Below, piece after piece: positions 54,056 through 61,789 of a stretch of DNA of 64,000 nt (position 1 is the first letter of the stretch; the number at the start of each line of letters is the position of its first letter). Below the pieces are notes generated by a model. The model did not search any database and had not been told where the DNA came from. It was given only the letters and a program-made list of their open reading frames with translations. This DNA comes from Candidatus Pantoea gossypiicola (GTDB lineage: Bacteria; Pseudomonadota; Gammaproteobacteria; Enterobacterales; Enterobacteriaceae). The stretch covers positions 4,533 through 68,532 of the forward strand of contig NZ_VWVM01000012.1 of assembly GCF_008632075.1 (NCBI RefSeq). Reading direction: 5' to 3'. The translations under genes and the position numbers were made by a program.

Positions 54056-54230
54056 CCGTTTTTGGAGATTGACGCTGCCAGTGGCCTTCAGACTTCAGCG
54101 CGCGAGCAGGCAAAAGACGATTCAGTAGGCCGTTCCAGCGACGCGGCAGCCACTGATGCCAGACCGGCTTTAAAATCAGCAAAATAACAACGACCAGCAG
54201 CGCAATCTGTACCCAATCCATCAGGTTCAT
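54033..54230 (-). CDS. bcsF: BcsF, small membrane partner of BcsE/BcsG
   Basis: 65 residues: one N-terminal transmembrane helix (VQIALLVVVILLILKPVW) and a basic cytoplasmic tail. BcsF recruits BcsE to the membrane and supports phosphoethanolamine addition by BcsG. Coupled to bcsE by ATGA and to bcsG by a 23-base overlap. Confidence 0.93.
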   Translation of the reverse strand: MNLMDWVQIALLVVVILLILKPVWHQWLPRRWNGLLNRLLPARALKSEGHWQRQSPKTDAKINEK

Positions 54231-55765
54231 CGGGATTCATTCTCCGGCAATAAAGTGATGGGCAGGGGGGCTGAGCGTTCCTGTGCTTCATGCCGGCGCT
54301 CAACGGCGACACGTATTGTCTCTGATACCGGCGTCAGATCCTGAACCGACATGGGCGTCAGTTTCTTAATATTGCTGACTTCCGCAAGGATCTGATTATC
54401 CTCGAACCAGACCATTCGATTTGCAAACAGCTCGTCGTGGGGCAATGAAAATATATATTTCAATGCCTTATCAAGATCGTTATAGCGGCAGGAGGAGAGA
54501 AACAGAATGACGCGATCTTCCAGAACCGTGACCAGGTCGCCAAAGCGGCGCGGCTTACAAAGTGTCAGGATCTGCTGCGGTTTAAGCTGTGGCACCGGCC
54601 GCAACGCCACCAGCAGACCCTTATCATTTTCCGGCAGTAAAGTATTACTGATCAACTGGCTGACTGACTGGCAGAAGGCGTCAAGCCGCAGGTAGCCTTT
54701 TTCATGCAGAGGCTGCAACGACGCGGTTAACGCCTCAAGACTGGCGGGAACACGGCGGTTGAACACCTGTCCCTGAACGCCTTCCAGCGTGGTCAGAAAC
54801 CGCGACATTGGCGCGTTGGTCGGCACAATAACGTTTACCCCGCAGGCCAGCAGCAGACGTTCGTCGCTGTAACGCAGGCTGGCACCCATTTCGCGCACCA
54901 CAATTTTCAGGCCGTTGCCGCGTCCGCGTCGCAGGCTGTGTACAAACTTCGCCAGTTCGTTGATAAGGTCGCTTCGGGTCAGGCTGAAAATAACCGTTGC
55001 GGCATTGGCCTGTTGAGCCCGTAACCAGACCTGCTCATTATCATCAAAGAGTTGCCACTGGCGTGAAAGTGGCGGTGCACCCTCAAGCACTCTTTTGTCT
55101 GCAAGATAATGCTGCTCGTCATTAAGGCTCAGCGGTTCCTGGTTTTCATTTAACGTTAAGAAACGATCCTCTTCACAGCCCAGGCGTATTGCGCGATCGG
55201 CCAGCAGGCGTTCAGCGGCATACCACCAGTTAATTCGATACTGCCAGCTATCCTGCTGAAAGCCCAAATGCGCCACGCCATCCAGCTGACGAAAATAACG
55301 CTGAAGATTATTACTCAGGTTTATTATGGTGGAGCCGGACGTCACGATTAACAGTGTGAGTTTTCTTTTATGCAGCGTGTGGCGCATACCCTTTATCCAC
55401 CGCGTTAATTCGGCGTCATTGAGCTTATCCCATTGCGCTGCGCTGCTGTTAAATATCACCAGGCCATTTTTACTGCCGAGCGTGCGCAGAAAATCACTTT
55501 CAAGTTGCAACAGACTCCGTTTGCTTTTGGGAAGAGAAAACAGCGGGATACGGTCAGGACCGCCGACCGGGTCGGGCGTCAGTAAATCACGCGGCGGCTG
55601 ATCAGCGCTGATCAGCGTGGCGGCCTGCTGATGTGAAATCACCTGTCGAATAAAAGTGCGGGCGTCATCCTGCCGTGCACAAGTGACCCAATAACAGCCA
55701 GGGGTTTGCAATGCCGTTAATTCAGGCTGAACATGCAACAGCCCTAGCGAAAAAGAATTTTTCAT
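54227..55765 (-). CDS. bcsE: c-di-GMP-binding cellulose biosynthesis protein BcsE
   Basis: 512 residues, close to the E. coli length. Cytoplasmic receptor that stabilises the BcsRQ-synthase complex and enhances cellulose synthesis. The C-terminal GIL domain carries the RxGD c-di-GMP motif (RFGD, 407-410, in CKPRRFGDLVTVLED). The N-terminal half is a degenerate RecA-like ATPase. First gene of the leftward bcsEFG operon, with 200 bases separating it from the divergent bcsR. Confidence 0.94.
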   Translation of the reverse strand: MKNSFSLGLLHVQPELTALQTPGCYWVTCARQDDARTFIRQVISHQQAATLISADQPPRDLLTPDPVGGPDRIPLFSLPKSKRSLLQLESDFLRTLGSKNGLVIFNSSAAQWDKLNDAELTRWIKGMRHTLHKRKLTLLIVTSGSTIINLSNNLQRYFRQLDGVAHLGFQQDSWQYRINWWYAAERLLADRAIRLGCEEDRFLTLNENQEPLSLNDEQHYLADKRVLEGAPPLSRQWQLFDDNEQVWLRAQQANAATVIFSLTRSDLINELAKFVHSLRRGRGNGLKIVVREMGASLRYSDERLLLACGVNVIVPTNAPMSRFLTTLEGVQGQVFNRRVPASLEALTASLQPLHEKGYLRLDAFCQSVSQLISNTLLPENDKGLLVALRPVPQLKPQQILTLCKPRRFGDLVTVLEDRVILFLSSCRYNDLDKALKYIFSLPHDELFANRMVWFEDNQILAEVSNIKKLTPMSVQDLTPVSETIRVAVERRHEAQERSAPLPITLLPENESR

Positions 55766-55965
55766 ATTGAATTCGTTATTTTTCCAGTCCAGGCTAGCTT
55801 ATTATAGACAGGCCAGGATGTAACCTGAGAAATTTAAACATTGCTGATGACAGGCTGGCTCACAATGTTCTGCAAATGCCGCGTTTCAGGGAATTTTTTC
55901 AACACCCTTTTTACGCGCACGCGTTCATTCTGAGTCTGACATTGTTTTATTTTTGGCGAAATGTA
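55766..55965. promoter_or_regulatory. bcsE-bcsR divergent promoter region
   Basis: 200 bases containing the promoters of bcsEFG and bcsRQABC. TATAGA near 55803 could be a -10 element. AT-rich; no binding site was resolved. A frame open from 55876 leads into bcsR but has no family likeness before 55966. Confidence 0.45.
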
Positions 55966-56163
55966 ATGAAAAACCAGAATCTTTATACCCCTGTCGCCAC
56001 TGCTGGCGATCGTCAGGATGATATTAGCGCTTTGCGTGACGCCTTTTCTTTGCACGCTTTTCGCTATGTCGACATTGCACGTGAAGAGCGCCTGAAAGAG
56101 ATCGTGTCGCGCTGGCCGCTATTAGCGGAAACGCTCCCCAGCCAGCCTGAGCAACCGGACTGA
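55966..56163 (+). CDS. bcsR: Cellulose regulator BcsR
   Basis: 65 residues from ATG 55966. It matches BcsR in its core (DISALRDAFSLHAFRYVDIAREERL) and the RWPLLAE ending. BcsR pairs with BcsQ in a c-di-GMP-regulated ATPase complex that stabilises the E. coli synthase. Its stop overlaps the bcsQ start (TGATG). First gene of operon II. Confidence 0.9.
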   Translation: MKNQNLYTPVATAGDRQDDISALRDAFSLHAFRYVDIAREERLKEIVSRWPLLAETLPSQPEQPD

Positions 56164-56894
56164 TGCCGCTGATAGCGCTTCAGGGCGTGCGGGGCGGCGT
56201 TGGCACAACCTCTCTTTGTGCCGGACTCGGCTGGGCACTCACGGCCCTCGGCGAGCGGGTGTTACTGATCGACGGCTCGCCGGTCAGTCAGCTCGGCGTG
56301 CATTTTAATCTGCCCGCTCAGCAGGAGAGTGGCTGGATGCAGGCGCTATGCGATGATGAGGCGTGGCAGCATGCCGCGCTTCGCTATCCCAATGGCCCTG
56401 ATTTGCTTCCACATGGTGTGCTTTCTCATCAGCATGCGTTGACTATTGCCCACCAGAATGAGACGGTGGCCGCGCCGCTGCTCCAGGCATTGCCGGACCT
56501 GCAGGCGCGCTATCAGTGGATTATTTTCGATCTGCCCGCTGATCCCCTGCCATGGCACGACCTGCTCTATCCGGAACTGGACGGTGTACTGTGCGTCACT
56601 CAGCCAGACGCGAATTGTCATTTACGTCTGAACCAGCGCCATTTTCCGGCGCGTACACGCTTTATAATCAATCAGTTCAATGCCAACAGTCGTCTGCAGC
56701 AGGACCTCCATCAGCTCTGGATGGCTTCGCTGACAGAGCTGATACCGCTGCTGATCCACCGCGATGAGGCGCTGGCTGAATCGCTGATGATGAAGCAACC
56801 GGTTGGTGAATATCGGCCACATGCGTTAGTCAGCGAAGAGATCATCACGCTGGCAAATTGGTTGCTGCTCAATCTGGATGGGGTGAGGCCGTGA
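56163..56894 (+). CDS. bcsQ: BcsQ, MinD-like ATPase (operon II)
   Basis: 243 residues of the E. coli BcsQ type. The P-loop is GVRGGVGTTSL, with Arg and Thr where the operon I copy has Lys and Lys. The same form occurs in E. coli BcsQ, so it is not a defect. Further matches are QPDANCHLRL, LIHRDEALAESL and KQPVGEYRPHAL. It is coupled to bcsR and bcsA (GTGA overlap). Confidence 0.93.
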   Translation: MPLIALQGVRGGVGTTSLCAGLGWALTALGERVLLIDGSPVSQLGVHFNLPAQQESGWMQALCDDEAWQHAALRYPNGPDLLPHGVLSHQHALTIAHQNETVAAPLLQALPDLQARYQWIIFDLPADPLPWHDLLYPELDGVLCVTQPDANCHLRLNQRHFPARTRFIINQFNANSRLQQDLHQLWMASLTELIPLLIHRDEALAESLMMKQPVGEYRPHALVSEEIITLANWLLLNLDGVRP

Positions 56895-59491
56895 ATCCGT
56901 TGCGCTGGCTGTTGACTGCCCCCGCCTGGCAATCGCTGCACAGCGGTTATACCACCGCACGTGGCAACGGCGCTTCCCGCTTCGCCAGTGCACTCCACCT
57001 GTTCTGGTCTGTTCTGGGGCTGATGTTGCTCCGTTTCGAAAGCCCGGCCTGGCAGCGTGTTATTCAGCAGCGTCGCCAACTTTATCCGCATATCTCACCA
57101 GAGCGTCCGCGTCCGCTGGATATTTTGCGTTATCTGATTCAGACGCTCTGGCTGATTGTGATCCGGCTACCGGTTGCGGGCGGGCGCGGCGGTGTTAATC
57201 GCCTGAGCGTGCTGACTGGCTGGCGGCACCATGGCTATCGCTGGCTGGATAATCTTGTCGCCCGCTCGCAAACCCAGCGCATTGATACGCGTCTTGAACA
57301 GCGGCTGAAGCGTCTGTCGCCACTGATGCGACGCAGCCTTTTCGTCGTCGTTGCCCTCTTTGCCACACTGCTGGCGCTGCTCTGTATCAGTCAGCCCTTT
57401 GGTCTGATGACCCAGTTTATATTTGTCGTACTGCTCTGGGGTCTGGCCATGCTGGTACGGCGCATACCGGGGCGTTTCCCCACGATGATGCTGATCGTGC
57501 TGTCGCTGACCGTGTCGTGCCGCTACCTCTGGTGGCGCTATACCTCGACGCTGAACTGGGACGATCCATTGAGCCTGATCTTTGGTCTGCTGCTGATTGC
57601 AGCAGAGACCTACGCCTGGGTGGTGCTGGTGCTGGGCTATTTCCAGACGCTCTGGCCGCTTAACCGCCAGCCGGTTTCTATGCCGGCTGACCGTACGCAG
57701 TGGCCATCGGTGGACCTGCTGGTGCCGACCTATAACGAACCGCTCAGCGTTGTCAGACCAACGCTCTATGCTGCGCTGGGCATCGACTGGCCGAAAGATC
57801 GCCTGACTATCTATCTGCTCGACGACGGCAACCGACCGGAATTCCGCGAGTTTGCCACCAGCATTGGCATTAACTATGTGGTGCGTCCCTCTAACGAACA
57901 TGCCAAGGCGGGCAACATCAACCACGCGCTGAAAAAGTACTGCCGCAGCGACTTCGTCTCGATCTTTGACTGCGACCATGTGCCAACTCGCTCATTTTTA
58001 CAGATGGCCATGGGCTGGTTTATCAAGGATCCCCGGCTGGCGATGCTGCAGACGCCGCATCACTTTTTTTCGCCCGATCCGTTTGAACGCAATCTCGGGC
58101 GGTTTCGCCGTACGCCGAATGAGGGCTCGCTGTTTTACGGGCTGGTGCAGGACGGTAATGATACCTGGGACGCCACCTTCTTCTGCGGCTCCTGCGCCAT
58201 TCTGCGCCGTACCGCGCTGGAAGAGATTGGCGGTATTGCCGTAGAAACCGTGACTGAAGATGCTCATACCTCGCTGCGTCTGCATCGGCGTGGCTACACC
58301 TCAGCCTACATCCGCATTCCTCAGGCGGCCGGACTGGCCACCGAAAGCCTGTCAGCGCATATCGGACAGCGTATACGCTGGGCACGCGGCATGGTGCAGA
58401 TTTTCCGCCTGGATAATCCGCTGTTTGGCAAAGGGCTGAAGTGGGTGCAGCGGCTCTGTTATGCCAACGCCATGCTGCACTTTCTGTCCGGCATTCCACG
58501 GCTGGTCTTCCTGCTGGCACCGCTGGCATTTTTACTCTGCCATGCCTACATCATCTACGCGCCTGCGCTGGCGATCGCGATTTACGTTTTACCTCACATG
58601 CTGCATACCAGCCTCACCAACTCGCGTATCCAGGGGCGCTGGCGTCACTCTTTCTGGAGCGAAGTCTACGAGACGGTGCTGGCCTGGTATATCGCCCGCC
58701 CGACCACTGTAGCGCTGTTCAATCCCCACAAAGGCAAGTTTAACGTTACCGCCAAAGGCGGACTGGTCGAGGAGCAGCACCTGGACTGGGTGATCACCAA
58801 GCCCTATATGCTGCTGGTGCTGCTCAATCTGGCGGGTGTGCTGATGGCGTTCTGGCGCATACAGCATGGTCCGGCAAACGAGATACTGACGGTATGCGTA
58901 AGCCTGATTTGGGTGATCTACAACATGATTATTCTCGGTGGCGCGGTAGCGGTGTCGGTTGAAGCACGACAGATCCGCGAGGCGCATCGGGTAGAGATTG
59001 CCATGCCCGCTGCCATCGCACGCGAGGATGGTCATATGCTGCCCTGTACGCTGCGTGACTACTCCGACGGCGGTGTAGGTCTGGAGATGCGCGAACCGGA
59101 TGCACTGCGGGAAAATGAAAAAGTCTGGCTGCTGCTGCGTCGTGGACAGCAGGAGTTCAGTTTTCCGTGCCAGGTCCAGCGTGTTTTTGGCCGTCGGGCG
59201 GGTGTCCGTCTGCATCAGCTGACCACCCAGCAACATATTGATTTTATCCAGTGTACCTTCGCCCGTGCCGATACCTGGGCACTGTGGCAGGACGGTTTTC
59301 CGGAGGATAAGCCGGTGCAGAGTCTGGCCGACATCATGATCCTCGGCTTCAAAGGTTATCTGCGCCTGGCGGAATATGGCCCGCCGCAGTTACGTCGGTT
59401 GTTTAACCTGCTTACCGCTGGGGTAAGCTGGCTGGCTTCGCTGTTGCCGCAAGGCATTGGACGCGTGCCCGCTTCAAAAAATCTGCATTGA
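56891..59491 (+). CDS. bcsA: Cellulose synthase catalytic subunit BcsA (operon II)
   Basis: 866 residues from the GTG at 56891, behind GGGGTGAGG and aligned with the E. coli start; the frame runs on upstream inside bcsQ. It has an extra N-terminal region (about 1-145, with SPERPRPLDILRYLIQ) as in E. coli. Catalytic residues: DDG 311-313, DCD 360-362, TED 455-457, QRIRW 493-497. PilZ: REAHR 696-700 and DYSDGG 723-728. It is expected to be an active c-di-GMP-dependent synthase. bcsB starts ten bases later. Confidence 0.95.
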   Translation: MNPLRWLLTAPAWQSLHSGYTTARGNGASRFASALHLFWSVLGLMLLRFESPAWQRVIQQRRQLYPHISPERPRPLDILRYLIQTLWLIVIRLPVAGGRGGVNRLSVLTGWRHHGYRWLDNLVARSQTQRIDTRLEQRLKRLSPLMRRSLFVVVALFATLLALLCISQPFGLMTQFIFVVLLWGLAMLVRRIPGRFPTMMLIVLSLTVSCRYLWWRYTSTLNWDDPLSLIFGLLLIAAETYAWVVLVLGYFQTLWPLNRQPVSMPADRTQWPSVDLLVPTYNEPLSVVRPTLYAALGIDWPKDRLTIYLLDDGNRPEFREFATSIGINYVVRPSNEHAKAGNINHALKKYCRSDFVSIFDCDHVPTRSFLQMAMGWFIKDPRLAMLQTPHHFFSPDPFERNLGRFRRTPNEGSLFYGLVQDGNDTWDATFFCGSCAILRRTALEEIGGIAVETVTEDAHTSLRLHRRGYTSAYIRIPQAAGLATESLSAHIGQRIRWARGMVQIFRLDNPLFGKGLKWVQRLCYANAMLHFLSGIPRLVFLLAPLAFLLCHAYIIYAPALAIAIYVLPHMLHTSLTNSRIQGRWRHSFWSEVYETVLAWYIARPTTVALFNPHKGKFNVTAKGGLVEEQHLDWVITKPYMLLVLLNLAGVLMAFWRIQHGPANEILTVCVSLIWVIYNMIILGGAVAVSVEARQIREAHRVEIAMPAAIAREDGHMLPCTLRDYSDGGVGLEMREPDALRENEKVWLLLRRGQQEFSFPCQVQRVFGRRAGVRLHQLTTQQHIDFIQCTFARADTWALWQDGFPEDKPVQSLADIMILGFKGYLRLAEYGPPQLRRLFNLLTAGVSWLASLLPQGIGRVPASKNLH

Positions 59492-59500
59492 GTTGATGAT

Positions 59501-61789
59501 ATGACAACAACAGGAATAAACAGGTGGGTCGCTGCACTGCTGCTGGGCTCGGCAACGCTAAGCTGCGCTGTGGCGCAGGAGAGTGCGCCGATCATGGCCA
59601 CTGGAGAAACGGCGGTGCAATCGTTGCCCCAGCAGCCTGCCGCGCCGCTGCGTAGCAGTCAGCTGAGCTTCGTTAAGCTGGCACCGCCGCCGGGCAGCAT
59701 GACGCTGAGCGGAACCCGCCCCAGCGGGCAGATCGAGTTCGGGGTGCGCAGTGATGAGGTGGTGACACGTGCGCTGCTTAATCTCAGCTACCGGCCTTCG
59801 CCTGCGCTGCTGCCCACGCTGTCGCAGCTGAAAGTCTATCTCAACGATGAGCTGGTGAGCCTGATCACCCTGACGCCGGAACAGCCTGGCAAACAGAATC
59901 AGATGCAGCTGGCAATCGATCCCCGTTTTATCACCGACTTCAACCGCGTGCGCTTTGAGCTGGTCGGACACTACGCCAACATCTGTGAAAATCCGGCCAA
60001 CAGCACCATCTGGCTCGATATCGGCAAAGAGAGCGGTCTGGATCTGACGCTACAAAAACTGCCGCTGAAAAACGACCTGTCTCATTTCCCGGAGCCCTTT
60101 CTTGATACGCGCGACACGCGGCCGCTGACCCTGCCGATGGTGTTTGCTGCCCGGCCAGACGTTAACCAGCAGCGTGCCGCTGCGATCCTGGCCTCCTGGT
60201 TCGGCAGCAAAGCCGCCTGGCGCGGACAGCATTTTCCTGTGCTCTACAATCAGCTGCCGCAACAGCAGCATGCGGTAGTGTTTGCCACCAACGATGCACG
60301 CCCGGATTTCCTGAAAAATTTGCCGCCGGTGATGAAGCCGACCGTGACGATGGTAAGCCAGCCTGACAGCCCCTATGAAAAAATGCTGCTAATCCTGGGA
60401 CGCAACGACGACGATCTGCTGACGGCGGTGCAGGGGATTGCGCAGGGCGAGCTGCTGTTACGCGGCGACAGCGCGACCATCGACCGCGTCACACTGCTGG
60501 CACCGCGTCAGCCCTATGATGCGCCAAACTGGGTGCGGACCGATCGCCGCACCACTTTTGCAGAGCTGACGCAGTATGAAAACCAGTTACAGTCTGACGG
60601 ACTGCAGCCCAACCCGATCAGTCTGACGCTGAACCTGCCGCCCGATCTCTTCCTGGTGCGCGCGCGCGGTATCGATATGGATCTGAGCTATCGCTACACC
60701 TCGCCTGTTCACCCGGATGGCTCACGACTGGCCGTTAACCTGAATAATCAGTTTATTCAGGACTACCCGCTGGTGCCGAAAAACACTGCCGGGCAGCAAC
60801 TGCTGCATATTCCGCTGATTCAGGGAATGATGGACAAGAATCATGAGCTGCTGATCCCGGCGCTGCGGCTGGGCGTGGTTAACCAGCTGCGCTTTGATTT
60901 TGACTATGCCAATACTTTTATGGGGGGCACCGCCGACGGGCGTTGTGAAACCGTGACGCCGGTAGGACATCATGTGGTGGTGGACGACAATTCCAGCATC
61001 GACTTCTCTGGCTATCGCCACTACATCGAAATGCCCTCATTGCAGAGCTGGGCGAATGCGGGCTTCCCGTTCAGTCGCTACGCCGATCTGGCCCAGACGC
61101 TGGTGCTGGTCCAGCCGAACCCTGATGCACAGCAGGTGAGTACACTGCTGAATGCGCTGGGCAATATGGGCGCGCAAACCGGCTATCCGGCGCTGCGCGT
61201 ACAGCTTACCAATGACTGGGGTACGGCGAAAAAGCAGGATGCGGATCTGCTGATGATCGGCGATATTCCTAAAGATCTTCAGGATGACCGTCGGATCACG
61301 GCGCTGGTCGACGCCACCGCCAGCTGGCTGAAAACCCCGGCGCGCAAGGTTTCTCAGCCTGTTCAGCCGCTGAGTGAGGCTGAAAGAGCAGCGGAAAGTA
61401 CCACAGCCATTGGTTCACGCGGCCCGCTGGCGACCGTGATCGGTTTCCAGTCGCCGTTTTACGATCAGCGCAGTGTAGTGGCACTGCTCGCCGATGGCAG
61501 TCCGCGTAGCTGGCAGTTGCTTGATGAGGCGCTGGCTGACAGCGGCAAACGCCAGGCGATCTCAGGCTCCACGGCGATTATCCGTGAGTCGGGCGTCAAC
61601 AGCCTGCGCGTTGGAGAGACCTACTTTGTCGGCCATCTGCCGTGGTGGGAACGTCTCTGGTCACTGCTCTCTTCACATCCCTTCTGGCTGGCACTCTGTG
61701 CGTTCTTAGTGGTGGTGCTGTTCGCGCTGATGACATGGCGTCTGATGCGAATTATTACCCGTCGTCGTTTACTGGATGAAGATGAATAA
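59501..61789 (+). CDS. bcsB: Cellulose synthase periplasmic subunit BcsB (operon II)
   Basis: 762 residues, normal length. Sec signal at about 1-26 (SCAVAQ), BcsB body beginning QLSFVKLAPPPGSMTLSG, and a C-terminal helix (PFWLALCAFLVVVLFALMTWRLM). It lacks the repetitive extension of the operon I copy. The last eight bases overlap the bcsC start; there is no bcsZ between them. Confidence 0.95.
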   Translation: MTTTGINRWVAALLLGSATLSCAVAQESAPIMATGETAVQSLPQQPAAPLRSSQLSFVKLAPPPGSMTLSGTRPSGQIEFGVRSDEVVTRALLNLSYRPSPALLPTLSQLKVYLNDELVSLITLTPEQPGKQNQMQLAIDPRFITDFNRVRFELVGHYANICENPANSTIWLDIGKESGLDLTLQKLPLKNDLSHFPEPFLDTRDTRPLTLPMVFAARPDVNQQRAAAILASWFGSKAAWRGQHFPVLYNQLPQQQHAVVFATNDARPDFLKNLPPVMKPTVTMVSQPDSPYEKMLLILGRNDDDLLTAVQGIAQGELLLRGDSATIDRVTLLAPRQPYDAPNWVRTDRRTTFAELTQYENQLQSDGLQPNPISLTLNLPPDLFLVRARGIDMDLSYRYTSPVHPDGSRLAVNLNNQFIQDYPLVPKNTAGQQLLHIPLIQGMMDKNHELLIPALRLGVVNQLRFDFDYANTFMGGTADGRCETVTPVGHHVVVDDNSSIDFSGYRHYIEMPSLQSWANAGFPFSRYADLAQTLVLVQPNPDAQQVSTLLNALGNMGAQTGYPALRVQLTNDWGTAKKQDADLLMIGDIPKDLQDDRRITALVDATASWLKTPARKVSQPVQPLSEAERAAESTTAIGSRGPLATVIGFQSPFYDQRSVVALLADGSPRSWQLLDEALADSGKRQAISGSTAIIRESGVNSLRVGETYFVGHLPWWERLWSLLSSHPFWLALCAFLVVVLFALMTWRLMRIITRRRLLDEDE

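Noticed and set aside
56163..56230. Inactive P-loop in operon II BcsQ (GGVGTT instead of GGVGKT)
   Set aside because: E. coli BcsQ has the same form, so it is a subfamily trait rather than a lesion.
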